Shown here piece by piece: positions 15,307 through 23,944 of a stretch of 64,000 nucleotides of DNA. Position 1 is the first letter of the stretch. Every line of letters starts with the position of its first letter. The notes under the pieces are model-generated. The model made no database searches. It was not told the DNA's origin and saw only the letters and a program-made list of their open reading frames with translations. Made by a program: the position numbers and the translations under genes. Source of the DNA: an uncultured Clostridia bacterium (GTDB lineage: Bacteria; Bacillota; Clostridia; Christensenellales; Borkfalkiaceae); NCBI GenBank assembly GCA_947626105.1, contig CANQQY010000003.1, positions 62,001 to 126,000 of the forward strand, given 5' to 3'.

Positions 15307-16062
15307 TCAGTCGCCGATCTGTTCGACGTCTACCCAGCCATCGACCGTTGTCGTCCCGTCCGTGTGCGTGATGTAGAAGGGGTGGTCTGCCATCGACGCC
15401 GTCTTGATTACGCGGGCGGGCCCCGCCGATGCTGCCGTCGTCGAGTACGCGGACGTCGACGTTGCGAAAAACGGGCCGCCCTTGAAGTTGACGATGGAGC
15501 CGAGGGCGTACTTGCTCATCGTGAACGACCTCTGCACCATGAGGAGGAGGGTGTTCTTCGGCTTCTTTTCCGCCTTGTAGACGGTTGTCGCCGTCACTCC
15601 TGCCGCAGATCTTGCCGCTTCGATTGCCGCCTCCGCCTCCTCGATTGCATCCGCCGACGTGTCGTCGCTTTCCTCGAAGGAGAAGGCGATCTTCGCGCTG
15701 CGCCATCTTCCCGCCGCGTCGACGTTGATGTTCGTCGCCTTGACGGACGTCAGGAGCCAGCTGTGAACGCCGAAACGCTCCGTCCCGAAGCGAAGGATCC
15801 CCGCGAGGCCTACCCACGACTTCCAGCTCTCGAACTCCGCCTTGACATTGATGCCGAGGTGGGCGTTGTAGTTCGAGGAGAAAGTCACGGTCTCCTTTTT
15901 CATGCCGCGCTTGTTGCTGAGCGGGGAGCCCTCGACCGCGTCGTTTTTCTCGGCTTCGAGTTCGTAGGCCGTACTCATCGAACTGAGATCCACGACGCGC
16001 TGGGGCGACTGCTCCCACGACTTGATCCCGGCGGTCGTTCTAAATGTTGCTGTGACCGACAT
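15307..16062 (-). CDS. gpU-like tail protein fused to an SH3-like C-terminal module
   Basis: A 251-residue protein. Residues about 50-120 (WVGLAGILRFGTERFGVHSW, SAKIAFSFEE) resemble the P2 gpU/tail-terminator or baseplate-hub linker type. Residues about 175-251 form a module with GSIVNFKGGPFFATSTSA and DGTTTVDGWVDVEQIG, a C-terminal SH3-like domain seen at the end of many Bacillota phage tail and lysin proteins. The ATG at 16062 follows GAAGGAGGTGACGCAG; the gene overlaps the spike gene by 23 bases. Confidence 0.6.
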   Translation of the reverse strand: MSVTATFRTTAGIKSWEQSPQRVVDLSSMSTAYELEAEKNDAVEGSPLSNKRGMKKETVTFSSNYNAHLGINVKAEFESWKSWVGLAGILRFGTERFGVHSWLLTSVKATNINVDAAGRWRSAKIAFSFEESDDTSADAIEEAEAAIEAARSAAGVTATTVYKAEKKPKNTLLLMVQRSFTMSKYALGSIVNFKGGPFFATSTSAYSTTAASAGPARVIKTASMADHPFYITHTDGTTTVDGWVDVEQIGD

Positions 16063-16324
16063 CTGCGTCACCTCCTTCGTCGGCAAAGATCTCACCGTCC
16101 GCGCGGCCGAGTACGAGCCCACCGCGATCCGGGTAGACGACGAACACGACCTCCGTGCCCTTTTCGAGACGGCCCGCGCTTCCTCTGATCGAGGCGTGGA
16201 TCGTCAACGGTGCGGTGATCGTGTTCTCGCTTTTTTCGTATGCGACGCGGGCGGTGGTTTTCCTGCCGTTCTTGTCCTCGGGCCCTTCGATGGTGCTGAT
16301 ATAGCCCTTTTTTATTTCCATCAA
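16040..16324 (-). CDS. baseplate spike-like small protein (gpV-type)
   Basis: A 94-residue OB-like beta protein: KKGYISTIEGPEDKNGRKTT, then GTEVVFVVYPDRGGLVLGRA. This pattern (a short barrel with GxxVxxVxFxDxxGxVLGR) fits gpV/spike proteins that puncture the membrane, though it is shorter than most and lacks a long beta-helical tail. It starts inside the gpD stop codon (ATGATGGAA). Position between D and the U-like gene supports a baseplate role. Confidence 0.55.
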   Translation of the reverse strand: MMEIKKGYISTIEGPEDKNGRKTTARVAYEKSENTITAPLTIHASIRGSAGRLEKGTEVVFVVYPDRGGLVLGRADGEIFADEGGDADVGHSNI

Positions 16325-17241
16325 TAGCCCTCCAGTGGCTTCCTGAAAAAGATCTTCGTCTCGCCCGTCAGGAAGTCGTGCCGGGTTCGCGTGACGAATA
16401 TTTTTCCGCCCCAGCTCGGGGCCTTTTCGGTCACGAGTTCGAGGACGGATCCTGCCGCGTATTGCCTTTCGAGCGGACGCCTGAAACTGCCCGTCACGGC
16501 GTTCTTATTTGCCGCACGGAGCAGAGAACGGGCGAAGCGCAGGGCTTCCGTGTTGCTGCTGCACTCGATGGGATGAGCAGGGCGGAGAACTCTGTCCTGC
16601 GGTCCGTTCGGATCCGTGAACTGCCCGCGGTATCTGCCGTTGATGATTTCGACCGAGCCGAACGCTTCCGCGCTTCGGTCATTGAACTCAAACACGGCAT
16701 CCACGCCGAGCCGGATCTGACCGCTTGCGAGTCCTTCCTCCCGGGCGTGTTCATCGTAGACGACGAGGTTCCCGTCGTAGATGACGAGAGCCGCGCCTTC
16801 GAGTTGGCAGCGTCGGTTCAGGAACTCGAGGTCGGTCATGTTCTCCTGCTGGATGTACGAGTAGATCTGATCGGTGAGTCCGTATGGCTTGAAGGTCAAG
16901 CCGTGCCGCTCGGCGATGTCCGTGCAGAGTTTGAAGAGACGGATGCCTTCCCATGTTCTGCTGTTTACGGTGTCGCAGGAGAGGGGCGCGGACGATGCGA
17001 TGATCGTCAGCAGCCCGTTCTCCGGCTTGATCTCGCGCACGAACATGGCGCCGGTGTCCGCCGCCTCGTCGTTGAATTGTATTTTGTCGCCGCGTTTGGG
17101 GCTCCATTTGTCCCAGAGCCCCGCGGCATCGTTGAAGCGGATGAAGAGCCTGTCGGCTCGGTTTTCCGCGAAGGTCTCGGTGACGCACCTGTTGATCGAG
17201 ACGCGCGGCGTGATTTCGACTCCTTCGTAAAAGAGTTTCAC
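16321..17241 (-). CDS. phage late control protein D (tail hub, gpD-like)
   Basis: A 306-residue P2 gpD/T4 gp27-type baseplate hub. It contains the LCTDIAERHGLTFKPYG segment, the hub motif YIQQENMTDLEFLNRRCQLE and the C-terminal GKIFVTRTRHDFLTGETKIF. A GTG start at 17241 is chosen: GGAGGCGCGGAAC precedes it and it overlaps the gpX stop in a GTGA junction. Upstream in-frame starts would run far into gpX. Confidence 0.88.
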   Translation of the reverse strand: MKLFYEGVEITPRVSINRCVTETFAENRADRLFIRFNDAAGLWDKWSPKRGDKIQFNDEAADTGAMFVREIKPENGLLTIIASSAPLSCDTVNSRTWEGIRLFKLCTDIAERHGLTFKPYGLTDQIYSYIQQENMTDLEFLNRRCQLEGAALVIYDGNLVVYDEHAREEGLASGQIRLGVDAVFEFNDRSAEAFGSVEIINGRYRGQFTDPNGPQDRVLRPAHPIECSSNTEALRFARSLLRAANKNAVTGSFRRPLERQYAAGSVLELVTEKAPSWGGKIFVTRTRHDFLTGETKIFFRKPLEGY

Positions 17242-17462
17242 GTTCCGCGCCTCCACGGTGCCAGCGTTTCCGGGAGAGCCGTGTCGTCGAAGATGGGGAG
17301 CACGATCGGAACGCACTCCTCAAAGATCACGACGTCCGCATAGTCCGGGTTGGCTTCGATGATGAGGTGCGCCATCTTTTCGTCGTTGTAGAGTTGCAGC
17401 GCCAGCTGGTCGAACGAGTCGCCGGCGCGTGTGGTGTAGTTAATAGATCCTGACTGCGTCAT
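17238..17462 (-). CDS. LysM-like tail protein X
   Basis: A 74-residue P2 gpX-type LysM protein: INYTTRAGDSFDQLALQLYN, HLIIEANPDYADV, then CVPIVLPIFDD. The LysM fold at the tail hub probably helps attach the baseplate to the tube or touches peptidoglycan. Its ATG lies 23 bases inside the tape-measure gene after AGGAGGGAAGGT. Confidence 0.9.
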   Translation of the reverse strand: MTQSGSINYTTRAGDSFDQLALQLYNDEKMAHLIIEANPDYADVVIFEECVPIVLPIFDDTALPETLAPWRRGT

Positions 17463-20085
17463 ACCTTCCCTCCTGTCTGCGGTCGAGCCACTCCTCGAGC
17501 CAGTCGAAGAACTCGAAGGCGTGGGCGCGGAGTTTCTCCATGAGGCCCTCGTCCTTCACTTCGCCGCCTTCGATTTGCGGCGCGTAGTTCATGCCGCTGA
17601 AGTCGTAGTAGACGATCGTCGTCTCCGTCAGACTGCCGAGCGTGAAGTCGTCCATGCTCATGAGTTTGCCCGCTTGTTCGAGTATCGGGGACGCCTGCGT
17701 CTGCTCGACGTTGAAGTTCTGGATCGCCGCCGTCGTTGCCGCGCGGGCGGACGCATCGAGGTCGATGTTGTCGAGGACGCCGAGCAGTTTCCCGGCTTCG
17801 TGCCATGTCTCGATGTTGCGGTCGCGGTATCGAGGATCGAAGGAGATGACCGCCTCCGTGCCTTCCTCGCCCGCGATGCTGATGCCGTCTGTGAAGCCGC
17901 CAGTCGCCAGTCGCGGAAGGGAGACGAGCGGGATCGCGGGGATCCCCGGGATGCCCGTCCACGTCCAGACGGAGCTGATCGCGCTCGTTATGCCGTTGAT
18001 GACCTTGATGATCGCGTTGATGCCCGTCTCGACGATCGTGATGATGCCGTTGATGATGCCCTTGAAGAAGCCGACGACGCCGTTCCAGATGCCCGTAAAT
18101 ATGCCTGCGATGCTGTCCCATGCCGCCGACCAGTTCCCGGCGAACACGTTGCTGATGAAGTCGATGAGGCCGCCGAAAACGCTCGTTATCATCTCGACGA
18201 TCGGCATGATCGCGTTCAGAGCCGCCCCGAGGGTTCCGGAGAAGAGCCCGGCGACCGCTTCGATGAGCGGCTTCAGGGGCTCGAGTGCTATGTTGATGAG
18301 CGTCGTGATGATGTCGATCAGCGGCCCGAGCGCGGTGCTGATGAGGTCGAGGATCGGCGTCACGAGTTTCATGACGAGGTCGAGGATCGGCTCAAGCAGC
18401 GCGATGACGAGATCCAGAAGGGGCGTTATCGCGTCGAGGAGTGTCACGATGACCGGGAGGACGCCCTCGATGATCTTCGTCACGATTGGCAGCAGAGACT
18501 GAAGCAATTTGACGATGACCGGGAGCACCTTGTTGATGATTTCGAGCACGATCGGGAGGATCGCGTTCAGCAGTTTGATGACGACCGGGAGGACGTTTTG
18601 AACGATCTCCTCGATGACCGGCGTCAGCGCCTCGATGAGTTGGATGATGACCGGGAGCACCGACTCGATCAGGTTCACGAGCACCGGAAGGATCTGGTTC
18701 AGTAGTTCGATGACGATCGGGAGAACGCTCTCGATGACCTTCATGAGAGGCGGCAAAAGTGCCGCGATCACCTCGGCGAGCACCGGAAGGATCGCCTCTG
18801 CGACGAACTCCAGCACGGGGGCGAGCAGTTCGATGAGCTGGATCATTACGGGGAGAACTGCGTCGATGACCTTCATGAGAGGCGGCAGTACCTTCCCGAG
18901 CAGAGAGGACGCGATCCGAAGTACCGGGGGCACGAGTTTCTGAAGCATCGGCCCGAGTTTTGCGACGAGGTTTTTGATGAGCGGCGTCAGCGTTGCGGTC
19001 ATGTCCTTGATGATGGGGATCAGACTGTTCATGAGATCCCCGATGACCGGCATGAGCTCGTTGAGCGAGTCGAACATTGTCATCGCCAGCGGCTCGAGCG
19101 CGACCTGCGCCTGCTGCTTGAAGAGTTGGAGTTTTTCCTGATAGTCGTAGGTGTCCTCGGCGCATCCCGCGATCGTCTCGCTGTTCTGCTCGATCGCCGC
19201 CGTGAAGTCCTCGATGGAGAGCGTCCCGTCCCGAATTGCGGCCGCCATTGTGGATGCCGCCCTCGTTCCGAAGATCTCCGCCGCGAGGGCTGTCGCGTTG
19301 GTGGAGTCCTTTGCATTTTTGATCGCGTCGATATAGAGTTGGAGTCCTTCCGCCGCGCCTATGCCTTCGTCTGCGAGTGCGGCGACCGACTTCTTCATTG
19401 CGGAGAGCACCTCGGACGTGTTGACGCCTGACTTCTCGAGCTGTCCGATGAGAGCCGTCGCTTCCTCGAAGCTGTAGCCCATCTCTTGGAGTTGTGCGCC
19501 GTATTGCTGCGCCGAGTCCATGAGTTCGGTGAAGCCGACGCCTGTCGCTTGGCTCACCTTGAACACATAGTCCATCGCGCCGCCCATGTCCTCGGCGGAG
19601 ATCTTCCATTGCTGGAAGGCCTTCGACGAACTTTCGACGACGCCGCTCAGATCGTCGCCGAGTAGATCGGCGACTTGGATGGCTTGCTTCGAGAGGTTTT
19701 GGAGTTCTTCCCCGGTGAGCCCGAGGCGCGTGTTGTAGTCCGCGACGGCGGTCGCCGCGTCCTCCATCGTTGTGGGGACGGAGGAGTAAACGGCTTTGAA
19801 GTCATCCTTCAGCGCGTCGAGGGCTTCGCCTGTCGCGCCTGTTCCGATGCGGATCGTGTCATACGCCGAGTCGAACTCGTTCCCGAGTTCCGTGAGGGCT
19901 TTGCAAGCCTTCACGACGCCCTTGACGATCGCCGCGGTTCCGGCGACTGCCGCGCCCGCGATGGCGACCGATTTCAGGTTGATCTTGTTCAGGTGCTTGA
20001 GTGCGCCCTGTACGCTCGAGCCGAGAGATGGATCGACGCTTCCGGCGATCTCGACGACCGTCTGGAGCACTTGATTTTTCGCCAT
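17440..20085 (-). CDS. phage tail tape measure protein
   Basis: An 881-residue tape measure that sets tail length and is ejected with the DNA. The N-terminal TMP core is seen at TMEDAATAVADYNTRLGLTG and AMDYVFKVSQATGVGFTELM (about 105-195). The centre, about residues 383-580, is an array of about 16 eleven-residue units with Pro at the same place in each (for example LPVIIQLIEAL, LPVVIKLLNAI). Hydrophobic stretches follow (GIWNGVVGFFKGIINGIITI). The C-terminus includes GGFTDGISIAGEEGTEAVI, typical of these proteins. The ATG follows CGAAGGAGGTAAAC. Confidence 0.95.
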   Translation of the reverse strand: MAKNQVLQTVVEIAGSVDPSLGSSVQGALKHLNKINLKSVAIAGAAVAGTAAIVKGVVKACKALTELGNEFDSAYDTIRIGTGATGEALDALKDDFKAVYSSVPTTMEDAATAVADYNTRLGLTGEELQNLSKQAIQVADLLGDDLSGVVESSSKAFQQWKISAEDMGGAMDYVFKVSQATGVGFTELMDSAQQYGAQLQEMGYSFEEATALIGQLEKSGVNTSEVLSAMKKSVAALADEGIGAAEGLQLYIDAIKNAKDSTNATALAAEIFGTRAASTMAAAIRDGTLSIEDFTAAIEQNSETIAGCAEDTYDYQEKLQLFKQQAQVALEPLAMTMFDSLNELMPVIGDLMNSLIPIIKDMTATLTPLIKNLVAKLGPMLQKLVPPVLRIASSLLGKVLPPLMKVIDAVLPVMIQLIELLAPVLEFVAEAILPVLAEVIAALLPPLMKVIESVLPIVIELLNQILPVLVNLIESVLPVIIQLIEALTPVIEEIVQNVLPVVIKLLNAILPIVLEIINKVLPVIVKLLQSLLPIVTKIIEGVLPVIVTLLDAITPLLDLVIALLEPILDLVMKLVTPILDLISTALGPLIDIITTLINIALEPLKPLIEAVAGLFSGTLGAALNAIMPIVEMITSVFGGLIDFISNVFAGNWSAAWDSIAGIFTGIWNGVVGFFKGIINGIITIVETGINAIIKVINGITSAISSVWTWTGIPGIPAIPLVSLPRLATGGFTDGISIAGEEGTEAVISFDPRYRDRNIETWHEAGKLLGVLDNIDLDASARAATTAAIQNFNVEQTQASPILEQAGKLMSMDDFTLGSLTETTIVYYDFSGMNYAPQIEGGEVKDEGLMEKLRAHAFEFFDWLEEWLDRRQEGRYDAVRIY

Positions 20086-20087
20086 GT

Positions 20088-20315
20088 TTACCTCCTTCGC
20101 CGTCCGCCTCCGAAGCGCTTCGGCATATTCTTTCTGCGTTGCTCGGCTTCTTTGGCGAGATCTTCCGCCGCTTCCGCGTAGTCAATCATGAACTCAAAAA
20201 GGCGACGCTTTTCGAGATCCGTGACCGACGTGTGGTAGATGCGGGCGTAGTCCCTCAAGCAGCGTCGGAGCCTTCGTCCGGTGATGCCTCCTCCGAGTTG
20301 CTTGCCGAGTTTGTA
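20088..20315 (-). CDS. -1 frameshift extension of the tail assembly chaperone
   Basis: A 75-codon frame without its own start. It is entered by a -1 slip at T TTT TTT (20315-20321) inside the chaperone gene. The read-through part starts YKLGKQLGGGITGRR, contains DYARIYHTSVTDLEKRRLFE and ends GGGRRRR at a TAA (20088-20090) two bases before the tape measure ATG. The fused product would be 173 residues (98 + 75). This G/GT arrangement is conserved in long-tailed phages. Confidence 0.82.
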   Translation of the reverse strand, partial: YKLGKQLGGGITGRRLRRCLRDYARIYHTSVTDLEKRRLFEFMIDYAEAAEDLAKEAEQRRKNMPKRFGGGRRRR

Positions 20316-20608
20316 AAAAAACTGCGGCCGATCTTCATGACCTCCACGACGTCGCGCCCCGTGAGGCGTTTCAGGTCGTTGTAGTCGATTTCGGGGTTCA
20401 CCGCGATGATCGCGGCAAAACCGAAGTAGAGATGCGCCGCGGCGTCGATCTCCACGACGGCGCCGGTGAGGTTATTTCCCGCCGCCTTCGTTTTCTGCGT
20501 TTCGGCTTCAACGAAGCCCTCGGCGGTGATCGCGTCGACGTCGTAGCTGAGTTCCGTCAGATTTTTCCCGTTTACGAGAAGGGGGGTTTTGAGTTTCAAT
20601 TTTTCCAT
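20255..20608 (-). CDS. tail assembly chaperone, short form
   Basis: A 117-residue chaperone directly upstream of the tape measure, where gpG/gpE-type proteins coat the tape measure during tail assembly. The reading is KLKTPLLVNGKNLTELSYDV and DYNDLKRLTGRDVVEVMK, the usual pattern for tail assembly chaperones of contractile phages in Bacillota. It ends with an acidic tail (SEEASPDEGSDAA) after the slippery T7. The short form is the majority product if the slip is infrequent. Confidence 0.85.
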   Translation of the reverse strand: MEKLKLKTPLLVNGKNLTELSYDVDAITAEGFVEAETQKTKAAGNNLTGAVVEIDAAAHLYFGFAAIIAVNPEIDYNDLKRLTGRDVVEVMKIGRSFFTNSASNSEEASPDEGSDAA

Positions 20609-20638
20609 GATGGTTCTCCTTTATTGGCTTATAAAAGC

Positions 20639-20666
20639 GGCCCCCGGAGACTGCTCGCCGGGGGCC
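20639..20666 (-). terminator. hairpin between tail tube and chaperone genes
   Basis: A 9-bp GC stem GGCCCCCGG / CCGGGGGCC with a 10-base loop. On the minus strand it is followed by GCTTTTATAAG, a weak U tract. It could partly stop transcripts so that tube protein is made in excess over chaperone and tape measure, or protect the upstream mRNA end. Confidence 0.55.
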
Positions 20667-20673
20667 CTGTTTT

Positions 20674-21177
20674 TTAGAGCATCGAGCTGATCGTGCTCCA
20701 GTAGTCCTTTCCTCTGATGCGGCAGATCTGGCTCAAGCGGTCGATGCAAAGGATCTCCTCGCCGTTTGCGTAGAGTTGGTAGCGCGTGATGGCGAGCGTC
20801 ACCTCGTTCTCGATGTTCGACGTGGGTTCCACCGCGACCGCGGGGATGCCTTTCGAGACGCCCGTCAGGAAGGCCTTGCAGCCCTCCGCCTTTGTCGTCC
20901 CATCGCTCTTGAGAACGTTCTGCGCCCATCTGAACTCGAAGTTGTGCTTCTCGGGGGTGAGAAGATCGCCGAGCCCTTCGTCGACTCCGATCTTGGTTAC
21001 GGACGCTTCCATCGCCTCGATCAAGCCGACGAGCACGACGTCCATCGTGCCCATCGCGTTGACCTCTGTCGTGAGGAAGTTGACCGCGGGGAGATTGACC
21101 GCGACATCCTGCGCGACGCGCTTGTTGTCGCAGTAGACGGTATCCGCCAGAACGGCGTTTCTGTTGTCGAGAGTCAT
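20674..21177 (-). CDS. phage major tail tube protein
   Basis: A 167-residue tube protein of the contractile-tail (P2 FII/XkdM-like) type, forming the inner tube through which DNA passes. It is beta-rich; visible parts are NAVLADTVYCDNKRVAQDV, HNFEFRWAQNVLKSDGTT and ITRYQLYANGEEILCID. It directly follows the sheath gene in a TAATG junction, the classic sheath-tube order. Confidence 0.85.
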   Translation of the reverse strand: MTLDNRNAVLADTVYCDNKRVAQDVAVNLPAVNFLTTEVNAMGTMDVVLVGLIEAMEASVTKIGVDEGLGDLLTPEKHNFEFRWAQNVLKSDGTTKAEGCKAFLTGVSKGIPAVAVEPTSNIENEVTLAITRYQLYANGEEILCIDRLSQICRIRGKDYWSTISSML

Positions 21178-22649
21178 TACTCATTCCCTCCTTCTCCGTA
21201 GTAGGAGCTGAAGCCCGCGTCGGTGTAGCTGACGATGGCCGTCCCTGCCTTGAAGGGCGGGGTGTTGGTCTCGGTGTAGTTCCAGACGAACTGCCCGGCG
21301 CGGATGGCGTCGGTGGGGTTGTCCTCGGTCGAGAAGCTGACGGTCGGGTTGCCGATGAGGGCACCGCGAGCGACGAGCGCGTCGAGTTTTTCCTGTTCGC
21401 GGTTGAGGATCGTCTCGCTGAGGGCGACCGTCATCGGTGCGTCGATCTGGCTCCCCCAGTCGCGCTGGAAGGAGTTCATGATGTAGAACTGCATGATGAC
21501 GTTGACGTCGAAGGTGTACCTCACCTCGGCGTCGCTGCCGTACTCATAGGCGGCCGTGTGATCGCCCCAGATGCGCCAGTTGCCTTCCCAGTAGACGGCG
21601 GTCGTGATGCCCGCCGCCGTGAGCTCGTTCGCCATCGCCTTGTCGAAACTCGCCTTCACGCCTTCGCCGAAGTAGAGCCCGACGACGGGGATGGTCTTGT
21701 TGCCCGCGGTCTCGAACGGGATGTTATCGTTCTGGAGATCGACGCGGAGTTTCTCGACGACTTCGAGCGTGGAGATGTGGTAGACGTTTCCGTCGCCGCC
21801 GCGGACCTGCGGCCAGCAGACTTTCGAGAAGCCCGAGGTGTAGCCGTTGTCCTTCTTCCACTTCTTCGCCGCCGCGATGTTTGTCACTTCCTCGATTGCG
21901 AGGTCGGCGAACACGAACGCGGACCAGTGTCCGTTGATGTTCTGAGCCGCCGCGACGAGCGCGTTGTAGACGGCCTTCTTGTCGCTCCAGCCGGGCGCCG
22001 CGAGGTAGTTCGGGATGACGTTGCACTCCTGATAGACGAGGGCGACCGCGGAGATCCCCGTGAGGTTTCCGTTTTCGTCCGCCGCCCCGATGACCGTGCT
22101 CTCGTCGATCTGCTCGAAGTCGACCTCGTAGAACGACGCCGTCTCTTCCGACATCTCATCGGTGCCGATGTCCGTGATGGTCAGGACGCCGGTCGTGAAG
22201 TTATAGCTGAGCGTGTAGTCCGTTCCGAGCACCTTCTCCGCGATCGCAAAGGTCGAGAGGATGATGCTGTCGGTCACGATCTGCGCCCTGCGGTTGGTGA
22301 ACGTGATGCTCTGGCTCGTCTGTTCGCCCTTCCTGTGGGTTTCCGGATCGAGCACGTTGATGACGTAGATGGGCCCGACGTTGCCCTTGCTGTTCGCAAA
22401 GTGGGCCGCGATTGCTTCGCAGAGCGTGTACTTTCCCCATCTGCTTCCCGCGGGGAAGTAGCCGAGGACGCGCTGCGCTTCGTTCAGGTTCGAGATCTTC
22501 AGGGGCCTGTTCACCTTCGCGGCGACGTCGCCGCTGAGAAGGTTGACCGGCGCGGTGCCGAAGTAAACCGGCGCACTCCCCGCCTCGGAAGCGTTCTGAA
22601 CGATGTCGGCGCCGACTTGTGCGTAGACGCCGTACTTGTATTCTGCCAT
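21177..22649 (-). CDS. phage contractile tail sheath protein
   Basis: A 490-residue sheath (P2 FI/XkdK-like). It has an N-terminal YKYGVYAQVGADIV segment, the handshake/insertion part PLKISNLNEAQRVLGYFPAG, a central variable domain (about 110-180), and the conserved C-terminal region with SQIDAPMTVALSETILNREQ. Sheath plus tube define this as a myovirus-type phage. The ATG follows CAAGGAGGCAAAAC. Confidence 0.93.
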   Translation of the reverse strand: MAEYKYGVYAQVGADIVQNASEAGSAPVYFGTAPVNLLSGDVAAKVNRPLKISNLNEAQRVLGYFPAGSRWGKYTLCEAIAAHFANSKGNVGPIYVINVLDPETHRKGEQTSQSITFTNRRAQIVTDSIILSTFAIAEKVLGTDYTLSYNFTTGVLTITDIGTDEMSEETASFYEVDFEQIDESTVIGAADENGNLTGISAVALVYQECNVIPNYLAAPGWSDKKAVYNALVAAAQNINGHWSAFVFADLAIEEVTNIAAAKKWKKDNGYTSGFSKVCWPQVRGGDGNVYHISTLEVVEKLRVDLQNDNIPFETAGNKTIPVVGLYFGEGVKASFDKAMANELTAAGITTAVYWEGNWRIWGDHTAAYEYGSDAEVRYTFDVNVIMQFYIMNSFQRDWGSQIDAPMTVALSETILNREQEKLDALVARGALIGNPTVSFSTEDNPTDAIRAGQFVWNYTETNTPPFKAGTAIVSYTDAGFSSYYGEGGNE

Positions 22650-22667
22650 GTTTTGCCTCCTTGAATT

Positions 22668-23234
22668 TTATAAATAATTTTGGTATGCCTTCCCGCTGCG
22701 CGAGATGGCTGTCTCGACCGTAAAGATCGCCCACGCCCCCCAGTAGGGGTAGAGGTCGGAGATTTGTCCCTCCGTCTGGAATTGCCCGAAGGTGATGCTT
22801 TCCTCTTTGACGAGCCGAACGTCGTCCATGTACTCGGCGTTCTCGATCTCGGAGATCGTTCTCTCGAGGAAGGCCCAGACATCCTTCCAGCCGTCTAAGT
22901 CGCGGCCATACTTCGTCGCGCCTTCTTCCCGGGCTTTCCCGGGGTTCCACGCGAGGAAGCTGAGCTGGAGTTTTAGCCTGCGGTTGTGGGATGTCATCCT
23001 GTCGGATCCTTCGATGATCTGCACGACGACGCTCGGCACCTCGCTTTTGATGCGGGGCGGGAGTTTTTCCTTCGTGGGCGCGAAAAGCGAGAAGGCGGTC
23101 GGGTTGACCTTCTTCACGTCGTAGCCCTTTTCGGGGTCCACGTTCGCGTCCAGCGGCTCCTTGAGTTGAACCTTCGGGCAGACGTTCTTGTTGATCCAGT
23201 CCGTGATGGTGTCGATGGTTTTGATGATCTCCAT
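22668..23234 (-). CDS. tail completion / neck protein
   Basis: A 188-residue protein between connector and sheath genes. It has NPTAFSLFAPTKEKLPPRIK, SVVVQIIEGSD and LSFLAWNPGKARE, then WKDVWAFLERTISEIENAEY and WAIFTVETAI. The alpha/beta layout and place fit a tail terminator or neck protein (gpU/XkdJ class) that caps the tail and joins it to the head. Family not named with certainty. Confidence 0.6.
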   Translation of the reverse strand: MEIIKTIDTITDWINKNVCPKVQLKEPLDANVDPEKGYDVKKVNPTAFSLFAPTKEKLPPRIKSEVPSVVVQIIEGSDRMTSHNRRLKLQLSFLAWNPGKAREEGATKYGRDLDGWKDVWAFLERTISEIENAEYMDDVRLVKEESITFGQFQTEGQISDLYPYWGAWAIFTVETAISRSGKAYQNYL

Positions 23235-23244
23235 GCTTGCCTCC

Positions 23245-23577
23245 TTAGCCCTGTTCGTTCTGCGTCATGTAGACGCGGGCCATGCCGTAGTCCGTGCGCC
23301 ATGCGACGATGATGCACTCCCGGCCGTCCACGTTCAGACTCTGACCGCTTTGCCTTTGAGGAGGCAGATCCTCCACTTTTGCGTAGAGGACCTGCTCCGC
23401 GCCGCTCAGTCCGATGTCCTCGGCGCGTTTTGCGTCTGCGAGGATCTCATCGTCCAGAACGGCAGAGATCTCTTTACCTTCGACGAGGTGCTTTTCCCCG
23501 AACTCTTCGAGATTGAGAAAAACCTCACGATCTTGTTCGATCAGGGTTTTGAAGTCACTCATCGACGACGACGTCAT
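23245..23577 (-). CDS. head-tail connector protein
   Basis: A 110-residue (or 105 from the inner ATG at 23562) protein: DFKTLIEQDREVFLNLEEFG, then GREC-IIVAWRTDYGMA. The form 'E D x x x F x N x x E F' followed by a small beta barrel resembles lambda gpFII-like head-tail stoppers. It overlaps the upstream gene, so it is translationally coupled; no clear ribosome site decides between the two ATGs. Confidence 0.55.
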   Translation of the reverse strand: MTSSSMSDFKTLIEQDREVFLNLEEFGEKHLVEGKEISAVLDDEILADAKRAEDIGLSGAEQVLYAKVEDLPPQRQSGQSLNVDGRECIIVAWRTDYGMARVYMTQNEQG

Positions 23578-23932
23578 CCGAGCCGCCGAAGCCGCCTTGC
23601 AGTTCCTTCGCTTCTTTGATCGCCTCGATGACTTCCTTCTTCGATTTGAGCCCCGTGACGTCGATGCCGAGCTGCACGGCGATGTCCCGGAGATCTTTGA
23701 ACTTCATGCTCTCGTCGACCTCGGGGATCGTTCCTTCGTCCTCTTCGCCTTCGTCGGTCTTGGGGGGCTCGACGGGGGCGGTGGGCTTATCTTCGGTCAC
23801 GAAGGTTGCGACGCCGATCTTGACGAGGCGCTCCTCTTGAGCCGGTTCGAGTTCGAGTACGGTGCCGGGGCCGACCGCCTTGACGACGTTGCCCTCGCGC
23901 TTGCCGTAGGATCCTTTGATGATTTTGATCAT
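23555..23932 (-). CDS. phage protein with a C-terminal HeH/SAP-like helix-turn-helix
   Basis: A 125-residue protein of the connector region. It has a small beta N-terminus (IIKGSYGKREGNVVKAVGPG), a long acidic linker (TDEGEEDEGTIPEVDE), and a C-terminal LEM/HeH-type motif (MKFKDLRDIAVQLGIDVTG, then LKSKKEVIEAI). The last motif is common in phage head-region proteins and may bind DNA or other head proteins. Exact role unknown. Confidence 0.55.
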   Translation of the reverse strand: MIKIIKGSYGKREGNVVKAVGPGTVLELEPAQEERLVKIGVATFVTEDKPTAPVEPPKTDEGEEDEGTIPEVDESMKFKDLRDIAVQLGIDVTGLKSKKEVIEAIKEAKELQGGFGGSDDVVVDE

Positions 23933-23944
23933 GGGTGTCCCTCC

